This document shows positions 56,627-64,000 of a stretch of DNA of 64,000 nt, in pieces. Origin of the DNA: Nocardia australiensis (GTDB lineage Bacteria > Actinomycetota > Actinomycetes > Mycobacteriales > Mycobacteriaceae); the NCBI RefSeq assembly GCF_020733705.1, contig NZ_JAJFZM010000002.1, positions 868,001 through 932,000 of the forward strand. The letters are read 5' to 3'. The first letter of the stretch is position 1. Every line of letters starts with the position of its first letter. Below the pieces are notes generated by a model. That model searched no databases. It saw nothing but the letters and a program-made list of their open reading frames with translations, and was not told the origin of the DNA. Both the position numbers and the translations under genes were made by a program.

Positions 56627-58327
56627 TCAGACCACCCGCTGATCGACGACGGCGCCGTCATCCGGCGTGGTCTCGGCATGTGGGGTTCGGCGCCGCAGGA
56701 TCGCGGCGACGACCGCGGCAACGGTCATAATGACCGCGAGGAGTTCCGGTGTGGGGCCGAATCGCGTCGCGGGCGTGGTCGAACTGCGCAGCGGGAGTTC
56801 GGCAACCAGTGCGGCGGGCACGAACTTGGTGGTTTCCTGCTGCACCGCTCCATCGGCGCCGATGATCGCGCTGACGCCAGAGGTCGCCGCGACGACGAGG
56901 GCACGGCCGTGCTCCACGGCGCGCACCCGGGACATCGCCAGCTGCTGGTAGGTCATCTCGCTGTCGCCGAAGGTCGCGTTGTTGGTCGGCACGGCAAGCA
57001 GCTGGGCGCCCGCGTGCATCGAATCGCGGAAGGCGCGATCGAAGGCGACCTCGTAGCAGGTGGCGACACCGATCTCGGCGCCGTCCGCGCGGACCGCGCC
57101 ACTACCGGAGCCCGGCACGAAATATCCGGCGCGATCGGCGTAATCGGAGAACAGCCGGAAGAAACTACGCATCGGCAGGTACTCACCGAAGGGCTGGATG
57201 ATCTTCTTGTCGTGCCGCTCCCCCGGCCCGGCCGCACCGTTCCACACGATCACCGAGTTGGTTGTGGTGTGGTCGGAATTCACCAGCACCGCTCCGACCA
57301 GGATCGGCGCGCCGATCTGCTCCGACGCCCGGGAAATGAGCGCGGCGGCATCGGCATTGCGCAGTGGATCGATATCCGACGAGTTCTCCGGCCAGATCAC
57401 GATGTCCGGTTTACGCACCTCGCCCTGCGCGACCGCGTGGGCCAGCTCCTCGGTCCGCCGGACATGGTTATCCAGTACCGCGCGTCGCTGGGCATTGAAG
57501 TCCAAGCCGAGTCGCGGCACGCTGCCCTGAATCGCGGCCACGGTGACCATCCGGTCACCGTCGTCCGGACCGGGCAGCGCGGATCGCAGGATCAGGCCGG
57601 TCAACGGCATGATCACCAAAGTTACTGCCAGAGCGGCAGTTCCTAGACGGGAAGTCCGTGAACCAGCCGCCGTCGCGACAGCGGCGCTCGACTCGGGTTC
57701 GTTGTCCGACATCGTGGTCGAGTCGCCGGATCCAGCGGACGTCCGCGACATCACACGCAGCACCGCCGCGGCCGCGGCGGCCCCGGTCAACGCGACCGCG
57801 AATCCGATCAAGGGCGTCCCGCCGACCATGGCGAGTGGCAGGTACCACCCGTCTGCCTGACCGAACGCCAAACGCCCCCAGGGAAATCCGCCGAACGGGA
57901 AGCTGGAGCGGATCCATTCCGTCGTCGTCCATGCCAGCGCCACCCACAGCGGCCATACGGGCAGCGAGCACAGCAGCCGGACCAGCAGACCGAAGAGTCC
58001 GACATACACCGCACACGTCGTCGACAAAGCCAGCCATGGCACGGGTCCCACGTAGATCCCGGTCCATGGCAGCAGCGGCACAAAGAATCCCAGCCCCGCA
58101 AGGAATCCGTACCCGAACCCGCCGCGCAGTCTGTTGGCTCCCCGCACGGTCAGCGTGAGGACGGCGATGCCGATCGGAGCCAGGAACCACCATGGGCGCG
58201 GCGGGAAGCTGCCGAACAACAGCACTCCGGCGACTATCGCCGACAACGCCCGCGAAAGCGCCGGATATCTGCCGAAGACCCTTCTCAGCCCACCACCCCG
58301 GCCTGCGGCGACCCGCTCGCGGCTCAT
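56627..58327 (-). CDS. lnt: apolipoprotein N-acyltransferase Lnt (Ppm2-like)
   Basis: A 566-residue membrane enzyme that adds the third acyl chain to lipoproteins. The first 200 residues hold about six helices (LLFGSFPPRPWWFLAPIGIAVL, GFGYGFLAGLGFFVPLLPW). The nitrilase domain follows from about residue 255, with the Glu-Lys-Cys triad in VIWPENSSD, RHDKKIIQPFGEYLP and GVATCYEVAF. A last helix closes the protein. In M. tuberculosis the same domain is fused to a dolichol-phosphate-mannose synthase (Ppm1); here it stands alone, and no such synthase follows. It keeps its place near rbpA and fxsA. Confidence 0.93.
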   Translation of the reverse strand: MSRERVAAGRGGGLRRVFGRYPALSRALSAIVAGVLLFGSFPPRPWWFLAPIGIAVLTLTVRGANRLRGGFGYGFLAGLGFFVPLLPWTGIYVGPVPWLALSTTCAVYVGLFGLLVRLLCSLPVWPLWVALAWTTTEWIRSSFPFGGFPWGRLAFGQADGWYLPLAMVGGTPLIGFAVALTGAAAAAAVLRVMSRTSAGSGDSTTMSDNEPESSAAVATAAGSRTSRLGTAALAVTLVIMPLTGLILRSALPGPDDGDRMVTVAAIQGSVPRLGLDFNAQRRAVLDNHVRRTEELAHAVAQGEVRKPDIVIWPENSSDIDPLRNADAAALISRASEQIGAPILVGAVLVNSDHTTTNSVIVWNGAAGPGERHDKKIIQPFGEYLPMRSFFRLFSDYADRAGYFVPGSGSGAVRADGAEIGVATCYEVAFDRAFRDSMHAGAQLLAVPTNNATFGDSEMTYQQLAMSRVRAVEHGRALVVAATSGVSAIIGADGAVQQETTKFVPAALVAELPLRSSTTPATRFGPTPELLAVIMTVAAVVAAILRRRTPHAETTPDDGAVVDQRVV

Positions 58328-58450
58328 CGGTGATCGCCTACTTCCGTGTCAGCGGACGCCGCAGCGCGGCGCACGCCACGCGATCGAAGCTCTGGACAGG
58401 CACACCGGTCGATACCGCCGAAGTCCCGCCGCGACATTGCCGCACCCGAT

Positions 58451-60049
58451 TCACGCTTCATGAATGGTGACTCCGCGGTGCACGGTGCGCAGACAGGTCG
58501 GCAAGGTCGCGTCGGGACCGAGCGGAGGCAATCCAGGCACACGCGAGCGGGGGTCGGTGGACCAGCGCTGCACCGAATCGGCGGCCGCGGCGACGACGAG
58601 TTCCGCCGCGTCCCATACCGCGTAAGAGGCGGGAGCGCCGGGAACCAGCGTGCCCGCGATTCCGTCGCGGACACCACCCGCTCGCCACGCGCCTCGGGTC
58701 GCGGCGGCGAAGGCGGCGCGCGGGGACAGCCCATTCCCGGGGGTCCGATGGTTGGTGGCGGCACGGATCGTGGCCCAGGGATCGAGCGCGGTGACCGGTG
58801 CGTCCGACCCGATGGCCAGCGCGATGCCCGCGGCGGCCATAGCGGCGAACGGGTTCAGAGTCGCCGCACGCTCGGCACCGAGGCGCGTCGCGTACATGCC
58901 GTCGCGGCCACCCCACGCCGCGTCGAATCCGGGTTGCACACTGGCGATGACACCCCAGCTGCCGAGCTTGCCGATCTGTTCGGCATCCATCATTTCCGCG
59001 TGTTCGACACGATGTCCGCGCGAGGCTACGGCCGGGCCGCCCAGCGCGTCGACCACACGCTCGAAACCGGCGACGACAGCATCCATGGCGGCATCGCCGA
59101 TGACGTGGAAACCGGCCTGTATTCCGGCCTCGGTGCACGCTCGAAGATGCGCGGCGATCGCATCGGAGTCGAGGTAACCGAGCCCTGATCCGGTGGAGTC
59201 GGCGTACGGGTCACGCAGCCAGGCGGTGTGTGACCCGAACGAACCGTCGACGAAGAGGTCGCCGCCGAGTCCGTGTACACCGAGTTCGCCGACCAGCGCC
59301 CGCGCCTCGGCGGCGGTGCGAACCGCTTCACCCCAGTAGGCCCGCACCTCGACGCCGTGCTCGAACTCGAGGAGTTCGGAGAGATCGGCGCGCCCCGCGA
59401 TTTCCGGTCCCGCGCATTCGTGCACGGCGGCGATTCCGCGCGCGGCCGCGGCGTCGAGCGCGGCCTGGCGGGCCCGATCACGTTGTGCGCGGCCGAGTCC
59501 CGCGAGCGCGGCGGTTCGAACGAGGTGATGGGCGGCGGCTCGCAGCGGTTCGCCGCGAGTAAACCCGGTGGTGTCTGTCACCCCGGGCACCGCCTGCAGG
59601 AGGGCGGTCGACACCACCGCCGAGTGTGCGTCCACCCGGGACAGATACACCGGCCGACCGGCTCCGGCCGCGGCGTCGATCTCGTCGATCGTCGGCGGGC
59701 GGGCATCGGTCCATCGGGTTTCGTCCCAGCCGTCGCCGATGATCGCGCCAACTGGGTTCGCCACGGCGTGGTCGCGCAGCAACTCCATGCAGTGAGCCGG
59801 TGATCGAGCCGCCGACAGGTCCAGCCCGGTCAGCTGCAATCCCAACGCCGTGACGTGTACGTGCGGGTCCACGAATGCGGGCGCCACGAATGCGCCGTCC
59901 AGGTCGATCATCTCCGCATCGGGATGCAGTGCTCGTCCCGGTTGCTCGGCGCCCAGCCACACCACGGTCCCGTCGGTCACCGCCATCGCTGTCGCGTCGG
60001 GTGAACTGGAACTGTAGAAACGACCGCCGATCAGCAACTGGGTACTCAC
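58451..60049 (-). CDS. amidohydrolase family 3 (YtcJ-like) enzyme
   Basis: A 532-residue metal hydrolase. FVDPHVHVTALGLQL is the first metal motif; GFHVIGDAAMDAV and RVEHAEMMDAE carry later His ligands; AIGSDAPVTALDPW the final Asp. The N-terminal LLIGGRFYSSSSPDA is the small beta domain shared by the family. Substrates of YtcJ-like enzymes are mostly unknown N-acyl or formamide compounds. The gene precedes lnt by 123 bp on the same strand. The short gap may allow co-transcription. Confidence 0.91.
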   Translation of the reverse strand: MSTQLLIGGRFYSSSSPDATAMAVTDGTVVWLGAEQPGRALHPDAEMIDLDGAFVAPAFVDPHVHVTALGLQLTGLDLSAARSPAHCMELLRDHAVANPVGAIIGDGWDETRWTDARPPTIDEIDAAAGAGRPVYLSRVDAHSAVVSTALLQAVPGVTDTTGFTRGEPLRAAAHHLVRTAALAGLGRAQRDRARQAALDAAAARGIAAVHECAGPEIAGRADLSELLEFEHGVEVRAYWGEAVRTAAEARALVGELGVHGLGGDLFVDGSFGSHTAWLRDPYADSTGSGLGYLDSDAIAAHLRACTEAGIQAGFHVIGDAAMDAVVAGFERVVDALGGPAVASRGHRVEHAEMMDAEQIGKLGSWGVIASVQPGFDAAWGGRDGMYATRLGAERAATLNPFAAMAAAGIALAIGSDAPVTALDPWATIRAATNHRTPGNGLSPRAAFAAATRGAWRAGGVRDGIAGTLVPGAPASYAVWDAAELVVAAAADSVQRWSTDPRSRVPGLPPLGPDATLPTCLRTVHRGVTIHEA

Positions 60050-60077
60050 GGGTCACCAGTCTGCCGTATGTGGCGGG

Positions 60078-60320
60078 TCAGCCTTTCAGCACCGCGTCCG
60101 GGGGCAGCGCGAGCACCGCCATCACATCCGCGTACTCCGGTGATACCCCACCCGATCGACGACTCGGCGTGGCACGCATGCCCGCCTCGACAGCGATCAG
60201 TTCCAGCCGCAGCGCGGCGGCCGTGAAACCGGAAATCGATTGTCCCGCAGCCGTTGCCGCGCGCCTGACAACCGCGGCCAGCTCCTCGCTCACTGTGATA
60301 GTGAGCTCTTCGGTGCCCAT
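60078..60320 (-). CDS. small ribbon-helix-helix-like protein
   Basis: An 80-residue protein. ELTITVSEELAAVVRRAATAAGQSISGFTAAALRLEL resembles a ribbon-helix-helix fold: a short strand followed by two helices with a Ser-Xaa-Ser/Gly turn. Such proteins can be antitoxins or small regulators. No toxin-like partner is next to it, so antitoxin status is not supported. The ATG at 60320 opens MGTEELTI. It lies between fxsA and the amidohydrolase on the same strand. Confidence 0.65.
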   Translation of the reverse strand: MGTEELTITVSEELAAVVRRAATAAGQSISGFTAAALRLELIAVEAGMRATPSRRSGGVSPEYADVMAVLALPPDAVLKG

Positions 60321-60407
60321 CCGGCAACATTACCCCTCCGACGATCATGCGAAACCGGTGCGCGACAATCGGTGTGATTTGCCGGATAGCTCCGGTTCGG
60401 CAGAGGG

Positions 60408-60890
60408 TTAGTTGTGGCCGATCGCGGGGCGGGTGTTGGTCCTGCCGTCGTCGTACCACTCGTTGACCACGACACCATCGACCACATCGTCACCGTCGAT
60501 GATCACGCCATGGTAGGGCACCGCATCGACGATGCTGCCGAATCGGCGGGCGGCGAAAGCGGTAACCAGCGGACGGATCAGGAAGCGAGTGGGCGGCAGC
60601 AGCAGGAGCAGGCCGAACAACGAGGTGACCAGGCCAGGAACGAACATCAGCACGCCGCCCGTCGCGACGAGGGCGCCCTCGGCGACCGCGGTGCCCGGCG
60701 CGATCTCACCGCGACCCGCGCGGCGGAACTGCTCGAACACGCGCCTGCCCTGCGCGCCGATCATCAGCATGCCCGCGGCCGATCCGGCGATCAGCAACAG
60801 GATAGTGGGGATGACCCCGATAAGGTGGCCGACGCCAACGAGCGCGGCGATCTCGACGATGACGTAGAGCACGAACAGTACGGCGGGCAT
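60408..60890 (-). CDS. fxsA: FxsA-family membrane protein
   Basis: A 160-residue protein with two to three helices: MPAVLFVLYVIVEIAALVGVG, then GVIPTILLLIAGSAAGMLMIG and LVTSLFGLLLLLPPTRFLIRPL. This is the FxsA family, named for suppression of F-exclusion of phage T7; in actinobacteria the role is unknown. ATG 60890 has AAAGGA upstream and gives the family start. In mycobacteria fxsA lies close to ppm1, as it lies close to lnt here, so its neighbourhood is conserved. Confidence 0.87.
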   Translation of the reverse strand: MPAVLFVLYVIVEIAALVGVGHLIGVIPTILLLIAGSAAGMLMIGAQGRRVFEQFRRAGRGEIAPGTAVAEGALVATGGVLMFVPGLVTSLFGLLLLLPPTRFLIRPLVTAFAARRFGSIVDAVPYHGVIIDGDDVVDGVVVNEWYDDGRTNTRPAIGHN

Positions 60891-60982
60891 GGCGATCCTT
60901 TCGGACGATCTACCCTTCCAACGCCCGAAGTACTGTTTTTTCTCCTGAACGCACCTGATAGCTCGCTGAGATCTCCCCGCGC

Positions 60983-61642
60983 TCACCCGCCGGGGCGAAC
61001 CAAACCTGTCTCATAGGCGAGTACCACCGCTTGAACCCGGTCGCGCAGACCGAGTTTCGTCAGCACCCGTCCCACGTGCGTCTTGACGGTCGCCTCCGAG
61101 AGATACAGCTGTTCGGCGATCTCCGCGTTGGAACGACCCGCCGCGATATGTTCGAGCACTTCGCGTTCCCTGGCGGTCAGCACATCGAGCACGCCAGGGT
61201 CGCGCATACCGCCTGGGTCGTCGGCGATGAGTCGATCCAACAGCCGTTTGGTCACCTTGGGTGAAACCACCGCGTCACCGGCCGCGACGCTGCGAATGGC
61301 GGAGATCAGATCCTCCGGCGGCGTGTCCTTCAACAGGAATCCACTGGCTCCGGCCCGCAATGCACCCAGGGCGTGTTCGTCGAGATCGAAGGTCGTCATC
61401 ACCAGAACCCGGCAGCCGTCTCCCGCGTCCACGATCCGACCGGTGGCCGTGACACCGTCCACGACCGGCATTCGAATGTCCATCAGCACGACGTCGGGCC
61501 GCAATTCCCTGGCCCGCGACACCGCGAGCGCCCCGTTCTCGGCCTCCCCGATCACTTCGATATCGGGATGTGCACCCAGCACCATCTTCAGTCCCATGCG
61601 CATGAGTTCCTGGTCATCGACAACGAGCACGGTGATCGGCAC
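60983..61642 (-). CDS. NarL/LuxR-type response regulator
   Basis: A 219-residue response regulator. The receiver domain spans about 1-120, with Asp acids in VLVVDDQELMRMG, the phospho-acceptor Asp in VVLMDIRMPVVDG near residue 54 and the Lys in GFLLKDTPPEDL near 105. The LuxR helix-turn-helix lies at about 155-215 (LTAREREVLEHIAAGRSNAEIAEQLYLSEATVKTHVGRV). It is downstream of the sensor kinase by 131 bp on the same strand and is its likely partner. Target genes are unknown. Confidence 0.96.
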   Translation of the reverse strand: MPITVLVVDDQELMRMGLKMVLGAHPDIEVIGEAENGALAVSRARELRPDVVLMDIRMPVVDGVTATGRIVDAGDGCRVLVMTTFDLDEHALGALRAGASGFLLKDTPPEDLISAIRSVAAGDAVVSPKVTKRLLDRLIADDPGGMRDPGVLDVLTAREREVLEHIAAGRSNAEIAEQLYLSEATVKTHVGRVLTKLGLRDRVQAVVLAYETGLVRPGG

Positions 61643-61773
61643 GCCGTAAATCTATCGTCTCCGGCCGACCGACTTGCGAAACCGTCCGGGCACAGCGGGG
61701 CAGCCGACACCATGCGACTACCTCCAGAAAGGCGAAAGCGTCTGCGCCACTCGATGATTCCCGTAGGAGATGC

Positions 61774-62949
61774 TCAGAACTCACCGTCCGGATTCAGCGG
61801 AATGGTGGCGTGAACGCGCCAAGCGCCGTCGGGGGTGCGGCCGGTTTCGAGAGTGCCGCCGAGCACGGCGATGCGTTCGCGCATCCCGGCCAGGCCCATG
61901 CCACCGCCCTTGATCGGGGTCGCGGTTTGCGCTTGCATGGGGACACCGCCGGAGTCGGTGACCTCGACGAGTACGTCCGCGTCGCGGCGCAGGACCCGGA
62001 CCCACGCCTTCGGTTGGGCGCCCGCGTGCCGCAGGGTATTGGTGAGCGATTCCTGCACGATGCGGTGCACGCCGAGACTGACCTCCGGTGCGATCGTATC
62101 GAGTTCACCGGTCAGCTCGAGTTCGGCGGCAAGGCCGGTGCCTCGCATCATGTCGACGAGCTTGGCGATGCCCGCGGTCCCGTGCTGCGGCACTTGTTCG
62201 AGGGTGGGTTCGATGCGCAGCAGCGCGACGGTCCGGCGCAGTTCGCGCAGCGCCTCCCGGCCGGTGCTCGCGATGGTCGCGAGTGCCTGTTCGGCGGCGT
62301 CGGGATCGCGGCGCAGGGTGTATTTCGCGCCGTCGGCCTGCACAATGATCACACTCACCGCGTGCGCGACCACGTCGTGGAGTTCGCGAGCGATACGGGT
62401 GCGTTCGAATGACACCGCGTCGTGCGCGCGGCGTTCCCTGTCGAAATCCGCGACCGCGAGCCGCGCCGCGACCTCGGTGTCGTAGGCGTGGCGCGCGCCG
62501 ATGAACTCGGCGAGCGTCCAGCACAGCAGAAAGAACATCGCAGTGAACAGCGCATCGCCACCGGAGGGCGGGCCTATCAGTAGGAATGATGTGGTGCTGT
62601 CCACTACGAGACCGATGGCGAACCACAGTCCATCCTGGCGGCCGACATAGGCGACCAGCGTGTAGAGCATGATGCCGAGCCCGAACAGCGCGATGTGGTC
62701 GGCCTTGTCGTTGGACAGGTAGCTGACCATCGTCGAGGTGACCGAGAGCGCCAGCATGGCTACTGCCATCGCCCGTGGGTGGCGTCGCCGGAAGGCGACC
62801 GGCACCGGAAGCAGCACGCCGATCGTCAGGTAGGTCAGCTTGTGGTCGGAGCTTCCCGCGCCGAGCAGTTCGAGGACCAGTAGCGCCAGTGCCAGCGCCG
62901 TATCCGCGACAATCGGCCTGTCACGAAGCCACAAACTGAATCGGCGCAC
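61774..62949 (-). CDS. NarL-type sensor histidine kinase
   Basis: A 391-residue membrane kinase. Residues about 10-150 hold five to six membrane helices with short loops and no large sensor domain, so it may sense the membrane itself or a small ligand. RIARELHDVVAHAVSVIIVQ near 195 contains the phospho-acceptor His of the HisKA_3 type. The ATP-binding domain follows, with RIVQESLTNTLRHA near 290 and GGGMGLAGMRERI near 350. The GTG at 62949 starts the protein. It pairs with the response regulator. Confidence 0.94.
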   Translation of the reverse strand: MRRFSLWLRDRPIVADTALALALLVLELLGAGSSDHKLTYLTIGVLLPVPVAFRRRHPRAMAVAMLALSVTSTMVSYLSNDKADHIALFGLGIMLYTLVAYVGRQDGLWFAIGLVVDSTTSFLLIGPPSGGDALFTAMFFLLCWTLAEFIGARHAYDTEVAARLAVADFDRERRAHDAVSFERTRIARELHDVVAHAVSVIIVQADGAKYTLRRDPDAAEQALATIASTGREALRELRRTVALLRIEPTLEQVPQHGTAGIAKLVDMMRGTGLAAELELTGELDTIAPEVSLGVHRIVQESLTNTLRHAGAQPKAWVRVLRRDADVLVEVTDSGGVPMQAQTATPIKGGGMGLAGMRERIAVLGGTLETGRTPDGAWRVHATIPLNPDGEF

Positions 62950-63074
62950 GGATGTCAGCCTAGGTCCGTCGCCGGCGAGGCTGTGCAGCCCACTCGCGTG
63001 TCGGCCCGCTCACCGGGTTAGCGGTCGGACAGGCGACGACAATCGAGTACGCGCCGGTCTGGTTGTCTTGTCGG

Positions 63075-63842
63075 GTGGATTTCGCAGATTGGGCGGCCCT
63101 GTTGGTGGCCGCGTCCGCGGCGGGTTGGGTGGACGCGGTGGTCGGCGGTGGCGGACTGATCATTCTGCCTACGCTGTTTCTGGTTTCGCCGGGCATCGCG
63201 CCGCAAACCGCGCTCGGCACAAACAAATTCGCGGCAGTCGCGGGTACGGGTGCCTCGGTGGCCACCTTCGCCAGAAAGGTGCCCATGCAGTGGCGAGTGC
63301 TGTTGCCCGCGGCGGGCATCGCGGCGGTGACCGCCTCGGCCGGCGCGGCGGCGGTCTCACTCATCGACCGCGACCTGTTCATTCCGATCGTCATGGTGGT
63401 GTTGGTCGGGGTAGCGGCGTTCGTCACGCTGCGCCCCACGATCGGTGTGACCATCGCCACCCATCCGCCGTCACGCCGCAAGTTCATCCTGGTTGTCGCG
63501 CTGGCGGCCGGACTCGTCGGCGCTTACGACGGTCTGCTCGGTCCCGGCACCGGAACCTTTCTGATCATCACCTTCGCCACACTGCTCGGTACCGAATTCG
63601 TACGGGCCGCGGCGATGGCGAAGGTGATCAATTGCGGATCGAATTTCGGCGCCCTGATCTTCTTCGGAGTGACCGGTCACATCATGTTCGGGCTCGGCGC
63701 GGCCATGGCCGTCTGCAATGTGGCGGGCGCGATCGCCGGTTCTCGAATGGCATTGCGCAAGGGGGCCGAGTTCGTACGGATCGTGCTGTTGGTGGTGGTG
63801 ATCGTGATGGTGGTCCGGTTGGGCTGGCAGCAGTTCGGGTGA
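63075..63842 (+). CDS. TauE/SafE (TSUP) family permease
   Basis: About 255 residues with seven to eight membrane helices. GWVDAVVGGGGLIILPTLFL and GLVGAYDGLLGPGTGTFLIITF are the two repeated TSUP motifs, and NKFAAVAGTGASVATF follows the first. Members export or import sulfite, sulfonates or other small organic anions. The GTG at 63075 is preferred; a TTG at 63063 is in frame. It is divergent from the sensor kinase and convergent with the partial gene at the right edge. The substrate is unknown. Confidence 0.9.
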   Translation: MDFADWAALLVAASAAGWVDAVVGGGGLIILPTLFLVSPGIAPQTALGTNKFAAVAGTGASVATFARKVPMQWRVLLPAAGIAAVTASAGAAAVSLIDRDLFIPIVMVVLVGVAAFVTLRPTIGVTIATHPPSRRKFILVVALAAGLVGAYDGLLGPGTGTFLIITFATLLGTEFVRAAAMAKVINCGSNFGALIFFGVTGHIMFGLGAAMAVCNVAGAIAGSRMALRKGAEFVRIVLLVVVIVMVVRLGWQQFG

Positions 63843-63865
63843 GCGCGGCCGTCCGGCCGACGATC

Positions 63866-64000
63866 TCAGCCGACCGGCGCGACGTGCATGGTGGCATTGG
63901 AGGCTAGCCAGGGGCGCAGCACTGCCGAGGTGGTCTCGTGGATACGTCGCTGTAGTCGTTCGCCGTCCTCGATCCCCGCTTGCGGGCTCTGGAACAACAC
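63866..64000 (-). CDS. C-terminal end of a gene leaving the window
   Basis: The last 44 codons and stop of a minus-strand gene. The visible end reads GIEDGERLQRRIHETTSAVL, then RPWLASNATMHVAPVG. No family can be named from this part. Codon use is typical of the window, and the 23-bp gap to the TSUP stop suggests a normal convergent pair. Confidence 0.62.
   Translation of the reverse strand: MLFQSPQAGIEDGERLQRRIHETTSAVLRPWLASNATMHVAPVG

Noticed and set aside
60078..60320. Toxin-antitoxin module
   Set aside because: The small ribbon-helix-helix-like gene has no adjacent toxin-like gene; neighbours are fxsA and an amidohydrolase.

Overview
The window is GC-rich, densely coded actinobacterial chromosome. 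It carries mshC (mycothiol synthesis), a furA-katG pair, rbpA, a mycobacterial-type heme-binding exported protein, an LLM-family oxidoreductase and many TetR-type regulators. Together these point to Mycobacteriales, most likely Nocardia or a close relative such as Rhodococcus. The genus is an inference from gene content; no rRNA is present.

Layout. 0-15 kb is mixed metabolism and regulation: mshC, a dienelactone hydrolase with a divergent GlxA-type regulator, a Tn3 transposase relic, a methyltransferase preceded by a 19-residue ORF with a good ribosome site, a LysR/DHDPS-family divergent pair, an enoyl-CoA isomerase coupled to a TetR-like protein lacking its DNA-binding domain, a Na+/H+ antiporter with a C-terminal UBP zinc finger, a repeat lipoprotein, TerD and a PP2C phosphatase. 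15-30 kb holds furA-katG, several enzymes, a stretch of decayed genes (25.2-27.5 kb) and a MarR-controlled ligB-doxX operon with two perfect 18-bp operators. 30-40 kb holds an exported heme-binding protein, a PCu(A)C/DyP peroxidase operon, hemerythrin, HdeD-like, glycosyltransferase 9, ArsR and M23 peptidase genes, and rbpA.

40.6-56.2 kb is one minus-strand operon: a four-module NRPS of 4557 residues followed by a DrrA/DrrB-type ABC exporter. The NRPS reads C-A-T four times and ends in a thioesterase. Module 1 has an EntF-like condensation domain and a textbook serine code; A2-A4 share an unusual, unassigned DALF-type code. The operon sits between rbpA and lnt. In mycobacteria rbpA is next to ppm1/lnt, so the island appears to have split a conserved neighbourhood, and the dolichol-phosphate-mannose synthase (Ppm1) part is absent from the window. 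56.6-64 kb returns to housekeeping genes: lnt, an amidohydrolase, fxsA, a NarL-type two-component system and a TauE-type permease.

A second theme is scars. At least seven gene or transposase relics (Tn3, IS5, WYL regulator, MDR oxidoreductase, AlkZ-type winged-helix protein, DUF574 methyltransferase, VOC protein) lie between intact genes. Most show internal deletions, frameshifts or a nonsense codon, which suggests repeated insertion and deletion in an otherwise stable chromosome.
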